A stretch of DNA of 64,000 nucleotides from positions 62,001-126,000 of the forward strand of contig CAIJLZ010000012.1 in NCBI GenBank assembly GCA_903821605.1. The letters run 5' to 3'. Shown piece by piece: positions 54,634 to 63,901 of the stretch. Positions within the stretch are counted from its first letter, which is position 1. Every line of letters begins with the position of its first letter. This DNA is from an uncultured Sphingomonadales bacterium. Its GTDB lineage: Bacteria; Pseudomonadota; Alphaproteobacteria; Sphingomonadales; Sphingomonadaceae. The notes under the pieces are model-generated. The model saw nothing but the letters and a program-made list of their open reading frames with translations, was not told the origin of the DNA and searched no databases. Position numbers and translations under genes: made by a program.

Positions 54634-55101
54634 ATGCCCTTATGGTCCCCACCCGCGCGCGCAAAAGCCGCCCGCCCGTCAAGCGAACAGGGCTTCACCT
54701 TGGTCGAACTGATGGTGGTGATCTTCATCATCGGCCTGCTTTCCACCGTGGTGCTGATCAACGTCTTGCCAAGCCAAGACCGCGCGATGGTGACCAAGGC
54801 ACGGGCGGATATCGCGACCTTGTCGGCGGCGATGGAGATGTATCGGCTCGACAATCTCGCCTATCCGGCGGCGAGTGACGGGCTGCAAGCGCTGCGTGAT
54901 CCGCCCGCCAGCCTCACCGATGCCAGCCGTTACCGACCGGGCGGCTATGTCCGCTCGCTGCCCGCTGATCCCTGGGGTCGTCCCTATCAGATCAAGACCC
55001 CCGGCGCGGATGGCAGCCCTTTCCAAATCTATTCGCTAGGGGCCGATGGCGCGCCCGGCGGGAGCGGCGACAATGCCGATATTCTTGACAGTGCGCGTTA
55101 A
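54634..55101 (+). CDS. gspG: Type II secretion system major pseudopilin
   Basis: A 155-aa pseudopilin. The prepilin peptidase site is SEQG|FTLVELMVV with Glu at +5, followed by the hydrophobic helix. The C-terminal calcium-loop region includes DPWGRPYQIKTPG and IYSLGADGAPGG, as in GspG. It overlaps gspH by 29 bases. Confidence 0.94.
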   Translation: MPLWSPPARAKAARPSSEQGFTLVELMVVIFIIGLLSTVVLINVLPSQDRAMVTKARADIATLSAAMEMYRLDNLAYPAASDGLQALRDPPASLTDASRYRPGGYVRSLPADPWGRPYQIKTPGADGSPFQIYSLGADGAPGGSGDNADILDSAR

Positions 55102-55549
55102 TCGATCCCGGCGATTAGCCGCGGGCTTCACGCTTGTCGAACTGATGGTGGTGCTGTTCCTGATCGGCATGGCCGCCGCGACCGTGGTGATCGCCCTGCC
55201 GCGTGCCGGTGGTGATCTTGGCGAGCAGGCCGCACGCTTCGCCGCGCGTGCGGCGGCGCTGCGCGACCGGGCCGTCGTGACCGGCGCCCCCGCTGGCCTT
55301 TGGGCAAGCGCCACCGGCTATGGCTTTGAACGATATACCGCTCAGGGCTGGGAACCCTTGCGCGACCATCATATCCCGCCTGCCGACTGGCCACGCGGCA
55401 CCTTGGTGCGGGTCGATGGACAGCCGCAAGGCCGCATCGCGTTCGACCGGCTTGGTCTGCCTGATCGCGCCCTCACCATCGACCTGACGCAACGCGGCGA
55501 GCGCGCCCAAATCCATATCGATGCCGCAGGCGAGATCGAGCTGCGATGA
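55073..55549 (+). CDS. gspH: Type II secretion system minor pseudopilin
   Basis: A 158-aa minor pseudopilin with the peptidase site LAAG|FTLVELMVV. GGGAG lies before the ATG at 55073, which is inside gspG. The body has the short beta-rich pattern of GspH (GYGFERYTAQGWEPL). It overlaps gspI. Confidence 0.85.
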   Translation: MPIFLTVRVNRSRRLAAGFTLVELMVVLFLIGMAAATVVIALPRAGGDLGEQAARFAARAAALRDRAVVTGAPAGLWASATGYGFERYTAQGWEPLRDHHIPPADWPRGTLVRVDGQPQGRIAFDRLGLPDRALTIDLTQRGERAQIHIDAAGEIELR

Positions 55550-55905
55550 TGCGCACGGATAACGGCTTCACCCTGCTGGAAATGCTGGTCGCGCTGGCGG
55601 TGATGTCGCTGGCGGCGCTGGCGCTGATCCGGCTTGATGCGGTGGCGGTGCGCGGGGCGGCAGACCTTGGCAATGATGGCCTTGCGCGCATCGTGGTCGC
55701 CAATGCCGCCAGCGACCTCTTAACCGACCCGACGCCGCCCGCCATCGGCGCACATAGCGCCCGGGTTGATAATGGCGGCATGGGATGGACCGTACGCCGC
55801 CATGTCGAACTGATGCCCGATCCCGGATTAATGCAGGTGCGGATCGATGCCAGCGGCGACCAGGGTGGGCGCGCCACATTGACACTGATGAGGCCCGCCC
55901 GATGA
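55546..55905 (+). CDS. gspI: Type II secretion system minor pseudopilin
   Basis: A 119-aa minor pseudopilin with site DNG|FTLLEMLVALAVM and Glu at +5. Size and order fit GspI, part of the pseudopilus tip. It starts within the gspH stop and ends in the gspJ start (ATGA). Confidence 0.87.
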   Translation: MMRTDNGFTLLEMLVALAVMSLAALALIRLDAVAVRGAADLGNDGLARIVVANAASDLLTDPTPPAIGAHSARVDNGGMGWTVRRHVELMPDPGLMQVRIDASGDQGGRATLTLMRPAR

Positions 55906-56513
55906 CCCGACCCCCTCCGCTCGTGCCCGATGGTTTCACGCTGGTCGAACTGTTGATCGCGCTGGCCCTGTTCGCGCTGCTTTCCATCGCCGGGCTATTG
56001 TTGCTGCGGACCAGCGTCGATAGCCAGTCGGCCATTTCCCGACGATTGGATCAACAGGGCCGGATCGAACGGTTGCGGGCCTTGCTCGCCAATGAATTTG
56101 GCACGGCAGTCGGGCGCATCGGGCGGGATGCACAAGGCGCACGGCACGCGGCCTTCATCGGCTGGCCCCAACAGATCGCGTTCGTCAGCATCGGCGAAGA
56201 GGCCGGGACCATCAGCCGGGTCGAAGCCATTGGCCTGCGCTTCACCCGCAACCAGCTTGTCATGACCCGCAGCCATAGCCTCGATGGCATTTTGCAGGGG
56301 GAGGAAAGCACGCTGCTGCGCGACCTGCGTGACGCCCGCTTTCGCTATCGCGCGGACGACGGCCAATGGCGCGATCAATGGCAGGCTGAACAGCCCCACG
56401 CCCTACCGCGCGCAGTCGAATTGAACCTGCGCGGCAAAGGGCTTGGCCCGCTGACATTACATATTCCACTCGCCCCGGATGGCGTGGCGCCAATGCCGGA
56501 CCTGCGCCGATGA
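55902..56513 (+). CDS. gspJ: Type II secretion system minor pseudopilin
   Basis: A 203-aa minor pseudopilin with site PDG|FTLVELLIALALF and Glu at +5. The long C-terminal beta domain fits GspJ. It is coupled at both ends by ATGA overlaps. Confidence 0.89.
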   Translation: MTRPPPLVPDGFTLVELLIALALFALLSIAGLLLLRTSVDSQSAISRRLDQQGRIERLRALLANEFGTAVGRIGRDAQGARHAAFIGWPQQIAFVSIGEEAGTISRVEAIGLRFTRNQLVMTRSHSLDGILQGEESTLLRDLRDARFRYRADDGQWRDQWQAEQPHALPRAVELNLRGKGLGPLTLHIPLAPDGVAPMPDLRR

Positions 56514-57457
56514 CGGCGTTCCCGGCGCATGAGCGCGGCGCGGCGCTGCTGACCGTGTTGTTGCTGGTCGCCGTCATGACGGTGGTGGCGGCGACCGCGC
56601 TGGAACGCCTGACCTTGGCGACCCGGCGCGCCGCGAGTGGCGCGGCAATGGATCAGGCCCGGTTGAATCAGCTCGCGGTCGAACAGCTTGCGCTGCGGCG
56701 GCTTGGCCAAATGTTGAGCGCCAAGGCCCCTGTTGCCGACTGGATCGACCGGCCATTGACCCTGTCACTCCCGCAAGGAGAGGCTGAGTTCCGTTTCAGC
56801 GATGGCGGCAATTGTTTCAACCTCAACAGCCTCGCCAGCGATGACGGGGATCAGCGCGACCGCGCGCGCACTCAATTCGCCGCGCTGATACAGCTAAACG
56901 GCGTGACGGCGAGCGCTGCTGGGCGGATTGTCGCACAGGCCGCCGACTGGGTTGATGGGGACCAGCTCATCACCCCTGGTGGCGGCGAAGATCATGCCTA
57001 TGGCGATGGTGCCCGTACCCCGGATGGACCGATGGCCGATCCCAGCGAGCTGCTCGCCCTGCCCGCCATGACCTCGGCAAACTGGCGTCTGATGGCGCCA
57101 TGGCTCTGCGCCCTGCCACATCGCGACGCCTCAACATTCAACATCAACACGCTGCGCCCCGGCCAAGCGTTGCTGCTGGGGCTGATGACGCCCGGCCTGC
57201 CACTAGAACGGGCGCGGACGCTGCTTGCCGCGCGCCCATCGGGTGGCTTTGCCAGCACCAATTTATTCGCCACCGAACTGAGCGCCAATACGACCCCGCT
57301 GGCACCGTCCCTCCTCCGCCAACTGAGCCTCACCAGCCGCTGGTTCCGGCTGCATAGCGTGGTTCATCTTGGCGGGATCGACCTCGCGATGGACAGTCTG
57401 GTCGATGTGGCGGATGGCGACCCACGCATCGTCCAGCGGCGACGGGAGACCATGTGA
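56510..57457 (+). CDS. gspK: Type II secretion system minor pseudopilin
   Basis: A 315-aa pseudopilus-tip protein. The peptidase site ERG|AALLTVLLLVAV lacks Glu at +5, as is normal for GspK. It has the large inserted alpha-domain seen in the family (NLNSLASDDGDQ, then HRDASTFNINTLRP). It overlaps gspJ and gspL. Confidence 0.91.
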   Translation: MTAFPAHERGAALLTVLLLVAVMTVVAATALERLTLATRRAASGAAMDQARLNQLAVEQLALRRLGQMLSAKAPVADWIDRPLTLSLPQGEAEFRFSDGGNCFNLNSLASDDGDQRDRARTQFAALIQLNGVTASAAGRIVAQAADWVDGDQLITPGGGEDHAYGDGARTPDGPMADPSELLALPAMTSANWRLMAPWLCALPHRDASTFNINTLRPGQALLLGLMTPGLPLERARTLLAARPSGGFASTNLFATELSANTTPLAPSLLRQLSLTSRWFRLHSVVHLGGIDLAMDSLVDVADGDPRIVQRRRETM

Positions 57458-58593
57458 TGACCGCGCGCCTGTTGCTGAGCCTGCCGCCTCGTCTTGCCGG
57501 GAAGGTCGCCCCCGCCACACCAGCGCCCAGCCACTGGTGGCTGATCGATGATGCGGGCGGCATCCGTGCTGGCACATCGCAGGATTGGCCAGATGTCCTG
57601 CCGCACCCCGGCCCGATCATCGCGCTCGCCCCGGTGGCCGATGTCACGCTGCGGCAGGCCGCCATCGGCGGTCTCGCCCCGCGTCAGGCGGCGATGGCTG
57701 CCCGGCTGTTGCTGGCGGATGGGTTGGCCGATCCCGTGGACGCGCTGCACCTTGCCATTGGCAGTCATGACGCCAGCGGAGAGATGCGACCGGTCGCCAT
57801 TTGCGGGCGGGAGCAGATACAGGGCTGGCGCGATTGGCTGGCGGCACTGGGCATCACCGCCGATCACCTTGTACCGCTGGCGTGCCTGTCCCCCATCGCC
57901 GATGACACGGCAGGCGGCGCGCTGCACATCACGCTTGGCGACCAAGACTGGGTCCGTACCCGTGATCTTGTCTTTCCGGCTGATCCCGCACTGATCAATC
58001 TGTTGACAAGCGGTCATCTCGCCGAGGCCAGTCAGGTGCAGCTCGACGCCGCCCTGATTGCTCTTGCCGATCATCTCCCGCTCGACCTGCTGGACGATCC
58101 CTTTGCTCCCGGCACCGGGCAGTTTGCCGACCGCCGGATGAGGCGCCGGCTCGGCACATGGGCGGCGCTAATGGCAGGTATCAGCCTTGCCCTCCCCCTC
58201 ACCGAAACGGTGCGACTCAAGCTGGACCGCCAACGGCTCGACCGGGACAGCGCGGCAATGGTGGAAAGCGCGCTTGGCCGCGCGCCGCCGCTGGAAGAAG
58301 CGGTTGCCGCGCTGGATGCCGACCTTGCCCGGCGCGGGGGACTGCCGGGCCGGGCCAGCCTGCCATTGGCCGCGTTGTTGCGCGCATTGGAACCACAACC
58401 GACGGTCGCCATCAATCGGGTCGACTGGCGCGGCGATGGGCGGCTCGACGTCACGCTGGCTGCCCCCCGGCCCGATCAAATCGATCCGGTGGCGCAGGCA
58501 CTGCGCGATAGCGGCTATCGGCTGGTCATGACGCCACGCGCCGATGGCAATGGGGGGGCGCTCGCCGATCTGGTGATGGAGCCTGCATCATGA
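57457..58593 (+). CDS. gspL: Type II secretion system protein L
   Basis: A 378-aa bitopic protein. A cytoplasmic actin-like domain (about 1-230) recruits GspE, one membrane segment follows (TWAALMAGISLALPL), then a periplasmic ferredoxin-like domain. The ATG at 57457 overlaps the gspK stop (TGATG). It is coupled to gspM by ATGA. Confidence 0.87.
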   Translation: MTARLLLSLPPRLAGKVAPATPAPSHWWLIDDAGGIRAGTSQDWPDVLPHPGPIIALAPVADVTLRQAAIGGLAPRQAAMAARLLLADGLADPVDALHLAIGSHDASGEMRPVAICGREQIQGWRDWLAALGITADHLVPLACLSPIADDTAGGALHITLGDQDWVRTRDLVFPADPALINLLTSGHLAEASQVQLDAALIALADHLPLDLLDDPFAPGTGQFADRRMRRRLGTWAALMAGISLALPLTETVRLKLDRQRLDRDSAAMVESALGRAPPLEEAVAALDADLARRGGLPGRASLPLAALLRALEPQPTVAINRVDWRGDGRLDVTLAAPRPDQIDPVAQALRDSGYRLVMTPRADGNGGALADLVMEPAS

Positions 58594-59069
58594 TCGCATC
58601 ATCGCGCCAATGGTGGCAGGGGTTAATGCCGCGCGAACGGGCGGGGATCGCGGTCGCCGGGCTGTTGACGCTTGCGATCTTGGGCTGGCTGTCGGTGTGG
58701 CGGCCGCTGGTGAATGGGCAGCCAGCGGCGCGGCAAGATCATCTGCTCGCCGTCCGTCGCCACGCCGCCATCCAGCAGCGACTGGCCGACCGCGAAGCCA
58801 TCCGCCGCCAAGCGACGCCGGGCCAAAACGCCGCGCCCTTGGCCGAACGGGTGACGCAATTGGCAGCCGAGGCGGGGCTAAGCGGCGACCGGATCGACCC
58901 CGCCAGCCATGATGGCGCACGCATCACCATCGACCATGGGCGCGCCACGGCGGTGCTGTCTCTGCTCCACCGGCTGGAGGCGGAGGGCATCATGGCCAGC
59001 GAATTGAGCTTGCGCCGCCATGGTGATGGCACGGTCGCCTTCACGGCAAAATTGCGGAGGATGGGATGA
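58590..59069 (+). CDS. gspM: Type II secretion system protein M
   Basis: A 159-aa inner-membrane protein: short cytoplasmic start (WWQGLMPRERAG), one membrane helix (LLTLAILGWLSVW) and a periplasmic domain. Partner of GspL in the platform. Confidence 0.87.
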   Translation: MIASSRQWWQGLMPRERAGIAVAGLLTLAILGWLSVWRPLVNGQPAARQDHLLAVRRHAAIQQRLADREAIRRQATPGQNAAPLAERVTQLAAEAGLSGDRIDPASHDGARITIDHGRATAVLSLLHRLEAEGIMASELSLRRHGDGTVAFTAKLRRMG

Positions 59070-59713
59070 AGCGTCACGCCGTCGCGATGATCTTGCTGGC
59101 GCTGGTGGCGCTGATCTTGTTCATGCCCTTGCGGCTGGTGCTGGCGGTCGCCCGGCCTGATCGACTGAATGCGCGTGAGGTCAGCGGTACGATCTGGTCG
59201 GGCCGGATGGAGGATGCGCGATTTGGCAGTTTTGATCTCGGCGCCTTCACCGTCCGCTTGCAACCCCTGCCCTTGCTGCGGGGCGAGGCTCGGCTTGACC
59301 TGCTGCGCGAGGGACCGCAGCCATTGCGCGCCACCCTGTCCCTGCGCCCCGGCCAATTCGCGGTGGAAAGCGTAAGCGGGACATTGCGACGCGGGCAGGT
59401 CATGGATTGGCCAATCGAGCGACTGGAACTCGACAATGCGACGCTCGCCCTGTCCGCCAGCGGTTGCCGCGCCGCCAGTGGGCAAATCCGCCTCCTCATC
59501 GGCAGCGGCGCGACCGGGACCCGCATGATGCCGCCGCTTATGGGGCCAATCGCTTGTGTCGGCGAAGAGGTACAAATTCCACTGGCGAGCGCAACGGCCC
59601 GTGAGCGGCTAACGGTCGCTTTCTCGCCCGCCGGGGATTATCGCGTCGATCTCAGCCTGCCGGCTGGTCCTGATGGCAAGCTGTTCAACCAGCAAATGCG
59701 CGGCCGGTTCTGA
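59066..59713 (+). CDS. gspN: Type II secretion system protein N
   Basis: A 215-aa inner-membrane protein with one N-terminal helix and a periplasmic beta domain (SGTIWSGRMEDARFGSFDLG is typical). GspN is present only in some systems and its role is unclear. It overlaps gspM by ATGA. Confidence 0.83.
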   Translation: MKRHAVAMILLALVALILFMPLRLVLAVARPDRLNAREVSGTIWSGRMEDARFGSFDLGAFTVRLQPLPLLRGEARLDLLREGPQPLRATLSLRPGQFAVESVSGTLRRGQVMDWPIERLELDNATLALSASGCRAASGQIRLLIGSGATGTRMMPPLMGPIACVGEEVQIPLASATARERLTVAFSPAGDYRVDLSLPAGPDGKLFNQQMRGRF

Positions 59714-59715
59714 AC

Positions 59716-60489
59716 ATGGTCGCAATGCCCATCCTAACGCCCGCGGTCTGGCAGATGATCGGCGGCCTGCTTGGCCTGATCGCCGGGAGCTTCATCGCCA
59801 CCTTGGTGCTGCGCTGGACGACAGCGCGCCGCATCACCGGGCGATCAAGCTGCGATAATTGTGGCCGACGCTTAGCGAGCGGGGAACTGGTGCCATTACT
59901 GTCCTGGCTCGTGTTGCGCGGGCGCTGCCGCCAATGCCGTGCGGCAATTCCGCTATTCCATCCCCTGGTCGAAAGCGCCGCCATGGTGATCGGCTGCGGG
60001 GCGACGGCCCTGCAACCGGATATCAACGGCATCGCCTTGGCGCTGTTCGGTTGGCAGTTGCTGACGCTCGCCTTGCTGGATGCCCGCGCCTTCTGGCTGC
60101 CGCATCGGTTGACAGGCTTGCTGGCATTAACCGGCCTGATCATTGCCGAACCGGCCTTGGGCGTGCCGCTTACCGATCGGTTGGTGGGCGGGGTCGCCGG
60201 CTTCGGGCTGCTGACCGCGGTCCGGCTCGGCTATCATAAGCTGCGCGGACGGGAAGGCATGGGCGGCGGCGACCCTCGGCTGTTTGGGGCGATCGGCTTG
60301 TGGATCGGATGGCCATTCCTGCCGCTGGTGTTGATGCTGGCCGCCTTTGCCGGGGTCGCTATCGGGCTACTCCCCTTGGCCCACCCCGATGCGACCATCG
60401 ACTGGCGTCGCCGCCGCCTCCCCTTCGGGACGTTGCTGGCCCTGGCCACCATGGTCTGCGGGGCCATGCTGGCCGCGCCGCTCCCATGA
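59716..60489 (+). CDS. gspO: Prepilin peptidase / N-methyltransferase
   Basis: A 257-aa polytopic aspartic protease that cleaves and N-methylates the five pseudopilins of this locus. Two cytoplasmic CxxC motifs (CDNC and CRQC) are present. The catalytic Asp residues are in LLDARAFWLP and GGGDPRLFGAIG. It starts 2 bp after gspN and is the last gsp gene, which makes the locus self-sufficient. Confidence 0.92.
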   Translation: MVAMPILTPAVWQMIGGLLGLIAGSFIATLVLRWTTARRITGRSSCDNCGRRLASGELVPLLSWLVLRGRCRQCRAAIPLFHPLVESAAMVIGCGATALQPDINGIALALFGWQLLTLALLDARAFWLPHRLTGLLALTGLIIAEPALGVPLTDRLVGGVAGFGLLTAVRLGYHKLRGREGMGGGDPRLFGAIGLWIGWPFLPLVLMLAAFAGVAIGLLPLAHPDATIDWRRRRLPFGTLLALATMVCGAMLAAPLP

Positions 60490-60589
60490 GATGCCCGCCC
60501 ATTTTGCCATCATCGGGTCGACGGCACGCAATCATTGGACTTCCGCCAATTTTTGTACGAATATAAAAAACTGTATATTGGAAATAAAT

Positions 60590-61075
60590 ATGATGGTTCG
60601 CACCCACTCGCTTGCCCTGTTGGGCCTGATCATTTGGATCGCCTTCTGCCTCGGCGCGCCTCTGGCATTTCAGGACCAACGCTTGCGCGCCAGCTATGTC
60701 GATGCGGAACGGTTGCAAGCCCTTTGTCACAGAAACCATGGTGATCCGGACGCACCGGGCCTAACCCCCGAACGCCGCGCCCTTGTCTTGGCGAAACATG
60801 ACCGCTGCGACAAGCACATGTCGCTGGTGCATTATATCTCCGGGCATTTCATGGAATATGAGACCGCCGTCATGAAATTGGCAGCGGTCAGCGCCTTGCT
60901 CGTGCTTGGCGCTTATGGTGTGTATGTGATCAGCAATTACCGGCGGCCCAAGCGCTGGCACGATCCCGAAAATCGTCCCCACGCCCAGCCGGCCAAAACA
61001 GCGACGGCGGCGCCTCGCCCCCGCCGCCGCCCGAATTGGAATCGCGACACTCTCCCGCCGCCGCCAAAGCCTTAA
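60590..61075 (+). CDS. Small two-span membrane protein, unrecognised
   Basis: A 161-aa protein with one membrane segment near the start (LALLGLIIWIAFCLGAPLAF) and a second near residue 105 (AAVSALLVLGAYGVYVI). Between them is a polar loop with HRNHGDPD and CDKH. The C-terminal tail is Pro/Arg-rich. The upstream 60 bp are AT-rich, unlike the gsp genes, suggesting a separate promoter. No family recognised. Convergent with the SDR. Confidence 0.7.
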   Translation: MMVRTHSLALLGLIIWIAFCLGAPLAFQDQRLRASYVDAERLQALCHRNHGDPDAPGLTPERRALVLAKHDRCDKHMSLVHYISGHFMEYETAVMKLAAVSALLVLGAYGVYVISNYRRPKRWHDPENRPHAQPAKTATAAPRPRRRPNWNRDTLPPPPKP

Positions 61076-61830
61076 AGGTGCATGCCGCCGCTGGCGCGGA
61101 TGCGTTCACCCGTCACCCAGCCGCCCGCTGGTGACGCGAGAAAGGCAACCACGCTCGCAATATCTCCGGCCTTGCCGATCTCGCCCAGCGCGGTGGCAGA
61201 CTTAATTGCGCCCATGAATTGATCGTCCAGTTCACCGATAAAATCGGTCGCGGTCGCGCCCGGTGCGACGGCATTGACGGTGATCTTGCGGCTGCCCAAG
61301 CCCGCCGCCAGCGACAGGGTGATCGAATCCACCGCCGCCTTTGACGCGGCATAAGCGATGAAAGCCGGATAGGCGTTATGGCTGACCATTGACGAGATGT
61401 TGATAATCCGTCCGCCATCCCGCAGGCGCGGCACGGCCTGTTGCGTCACGAACAACAGGCCCTTGACGTTGACGGCAAATGCCTTGTCAAAATCGGCCTC
61501 GCTGGTGGTCCCGACATCGCCCACCACGCCCACGCCAGCATTGTTGACGAGAATGTCAAAGCGCTCAATCCCGCGCGCAGCCAGTGCGGCGTCCAGCTCG
61601 CGGAAGATATTCGCAATGCCGGTCATCTCACCCACATCGCCCTGCACGAGAAATCCGTCACCACCAGCCGCCTTGATCGCGGCCAGCGTGTCATCGGCGG
61701 CGGTTTTGCTCTGGCCATAATGCACCGCAACCAGTGCACCATCGCTGGCAAGCTGCTTTGCAATCGCCCGACCGATGCCGCGCGAGGCGCCGGTCACCAA
61801 GGCCACTTTGCCTGCCAAACAACCCGCCAT
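61072..61830 (-). CDS. Short-chain dehydrogenase/reductase
   Basis: A 252-aa NAD(P)-dependent SDR. Cofactor motif TGASRGIGRAI, central NNAGVGVV, and catalytic NISSMVSHNAYPAFIAYAAS followed by Lys. The C-terminus ASGGMHL replaces the usual DGG. AGAGGAG precedes the ATG at 61830; longer frames are unlikely. Substrate unknown. Confidence 0.87.
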   Translation of the reverse strand: MAGCLAGKVALVTGASRGIGRAIAKQLASDGALVAVHYGQSKTAADDTLAAIKAAGGDGFLVQGDVGEMTGIANIFRELDAALAARGIERFDILVNNAGVGVVGDVGTTSEADFDKAFAVNVKGLLFVTQQAVPRLRDGGRIINISSMVSHNAYPAFIAYAASKAAVDSITLSLAAGLGSRKITVNAVAPGATATDFIGELDDQFMGAIKSATALGEIGKAGDIASVVAFLASPAGGWVTGERIRASGGMHL

Positions 61831-61959
61831 GCCCATCTCCTCTGATGTTTCGCCGCCGCTGCTGTCGCGGCGATGACCCGAACGATAGAGGTCAGGCAAG
61901 ACGGGGTCTACTTGGCCATTTGATCAGAAGCGGTGCCGTCATCCGGGCAGACAGGCCGC

Positions 61960-62337
61960 TCACTCGGCGGCGATGAGCTGCTCAGTCGCGCGGGTGCCGG
62001 TCAATAGATCATCCGCCACCATGCCAAGCCGGTCGGCCATGGCCTGCACCGTGCCGAAGGTGGCCGCAAGAAAGCTTGGGAAGGCACCGAATGTAACGAT
62101 GGTGCGGCGGCCAGGCTTGCGAATCCAGACGGAATAAATCCACCTGCCACGTTCCGCATCCGGTGGGCGGCGAATGATGATCCGGGACAATTCCCGTTTC
62201 TGATCAACGACCTGATAGCCCTTGTCCACAATGGCTTCGAGCAATTGGTCAAACAGAGTCGCGCGGCTGATATCGGTCGATACATCGATCCGATAACGGG
62301 GCATCAAGCCCATCAGCCTTGACGATGAACGTCCCAT
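61960..62337 (-). CDS. Hypothetical protein, 125 aa
   Basis: A soluble-looking protein beginning MGRSSSRLMGLMPRYRIDVS; a later Met at residue 9 or 12 could be the start. It has an alternating beta pattern (YQVVDQKRELSRIIIRRPPD, RRTIVTFGAFPSF) and no signal peptide. No family recognised. Neighbours give no clue. About 270 bp of gene-free sequence separates it from the Nudix gene. Confidence 0.6.
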   Translation of the reverse strand: MGRSSSRLMGLMPRYRIDVSTDISRATLFDQLLEAIVDKGYQVVDQKRELSRIIIRRPPDAERGRWIYSVWIRKPGRRTIVTFGAFPSFLAATFGTVQAMADRLGMVADDLLTGTRATEQLIAAE

Positions 62338-62604
62338 GGCAACCCCTTATGCGAACATCTTCGCACCCAAGTTCCAGTAGTTTCTGTCACTTGGCCGCCC
62401 TTTCTTACATTCATTCTGGATAAAATTCCAGTCTGGAGATTCATCAGACAGTCCCAATCCGAGACGTAATTTCCCCACGCTGACACACTACCTCTGACAA
62501 GTTAGGATCGACCGGCGGCAAACAGCACCGAAAAGACGGGCCGCCTTGGTGCCAATACATTGTAATTCTGGGTCGACCTTGCCCGCAGATCGCGCTACGA
62601 ACCC

Positions 62605-63057
62605 TTGTCATCGAAATGTCACAAAACTGTCACAAAAAGGAAATTAAGCATCAGACAGGTCGCCGCCTTGCCCTATCGTTTCACCAGCAACCCCATCGGC
62701 ATGGAGGTGCTGCTGGTCACGTCCCGTGACACCAAACGCTGGGTGCTCCCCAAGGGCAATATTGTCAGAGGCTTATCCGCTCCTGCTTCCGCCGCGCATG
62801 AGGCGGAAGAGGAAGCAGGCATTCTCGGCGCTGCCAGCCCGATAGCCATCGGAACCTATCGATACTGTAAGCGGCGGCGCAACGGCACATCATCGATGGT
62901 GGATGTCGATGTCTTCCCGCTCGCCGTCACGACCGAGTTGGACGAATGGGAAGAGCAGGACGAACGCGAACGCCGCTGGTTTTTGCTGGAAGACGCCGCG
63001 CAAGCCGTTGACGAGCCAGATTTGCGTGACCTGATCCGGCATTTTCAGGCCAAGTGA
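62605..63057 (+). CDS. Nudix hydrolase, diphosphoinositol-polyphosphate phosphohydrolase-like
   Basis: A Nudix-fold hydrolase of nucleoside- or polyphosphate-linked diphosphates, up to 150 aa. The Nudix helix reads HEAEEEAGILG within KGNIVRGLSAPASAAHEAEE; the first conserved Glu of the classic box is replaced, as in DIPP-like members. WVLPKGN is typical. No ATG exists at the expected start. The TTG at 62605 is the only long start, and AAAAAGGAAA lies before a region with only ATC, so the true start is uncertain. Confidence 0.72.
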   Translation: MSSKCHKTVTKRKLSIRQVAALPYRFTSNPIGMEVLLVTSRDTKRWVLPKGNIVRGLSAPASAAHEAEEEAGILGAASPIAIGTYRYCKRRRNGTSSMVDVDVFPLAVTTELDEWEEQDERERRWFLLEDAAQAVDEPDLRDLIRHFQAK

Positions 63058-63061
63058 GCCC

Positions 63062-63901
63062 TCAGCGGCGCGGCTGGCCCAACGAGGTCAGCCCGCCGCC
63101 CGATGCGCCGCCGAAGCGATAGCCATAGGTCCACGCGAACGGCCCGCTATAGGCGAAGGTCGGGCGATAGGCCGACACCTGTTCGGCCCGCAAAATCCTA
63201 TTGGTCCGACTATCAAGGATCAGCATCCCCTCTGGCCGCCGTACCGCCAGCACCGCATGATCGATCTTACGATAGACATCGCGCACGACCAGCAGGAACA
63301 TCTCCTCCTCGGGGACGCCCAGCGCCTTGAGCAGCGCCATCTTGGCGATGGCCATATCTTCGCAATCGCCTTTGCCGGTCAGCAACGTCTCGGGTGCCGC
63401 TGCCCATTGATCCGGCCCTGCATCCGCGACATAGGCGACCCGCTGATTGACCCAGTCATTGATCATCCAAATCTGATCTGCGACCTCCTGCTGCCGGGCG
63501 CGCGAGAGAATATAGACCGATGCGCCCTCCCCCTCACCTAAGCCCATTGCCCGCACCTGCATCCAGCGCAGGCTGAGCGAGGTTGCCCCGACGGGAAGCG
63601 CAACCGAACTGAAGACATCGGGCGCGGGTGGGCGCACCGGCGGCGGTGGGGGCGCGGGGCACGCCTCGGTTGCTGGCGGGGTCGAGACAGATGGCGGTTC
63701 GAGCGGCGCGCCTTCAGGCGGCAGGGCGGGCGGTTGGGCACAGACCGGGGCAAGCGGCGACAGGCCGTCCGACGCCGTCGTGGTCATGATATCCTCAGGC
63801 GCGCCCGATGCCGCGTCCTGACCCATAACCGGCGTCACCGCCAGCAGCACCGCGGCAGTGGCCAGCCAATCCATTGCTGCACGGGATGGCACGCGCATCA
63901 T
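63062..63901 (-). CDS. Transglutaminase-like cysteine peptidase (BTLCP family)
   Basis: A 279-aa exported protein. The signal peptide is MRVPSRAAMDWLATAAVLLA with cleavage near VMG|Q, followed by a Pro-rich spacer (residues about 70-95). The papain-like triad is visible: Cys in GKGDCEDMAIAKMALL, His in RKIDHAVLAV and Asp in MLILDSRTN. The family includes LapG, which cuts surface adhesins; no LapD-like partner is adjacent. GGAGAGAGGG precedes the ATG pair at 63898/63901. It converges with the Nudix gene. Confidence 0.85.
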   Translation of the reverse strand: MMRVPSRAAMDWLATAAVLLAVTPVMGQDAASGAPEDIMTTTASDGLSPLAPVCAQPPALPPEGAPLEPPSVSTPPATEACPAPPPPPVRPPAPDVFSSVALPVGATSLSLRWMQVRAMGLGEGEGASVYILSRARQQEVADQIWMINDWVNQRVAYVADAGPDQWAAAPETLLTGKGDCEDMAIAKMALLKALGVPEEEMFLLVVRDVYRKIDHAVLAVRRPEGMLILDSRTNRILRAEQVSAYRPTFAYSGPFAWTYGYRFGGASGGGLTSLGQPRR

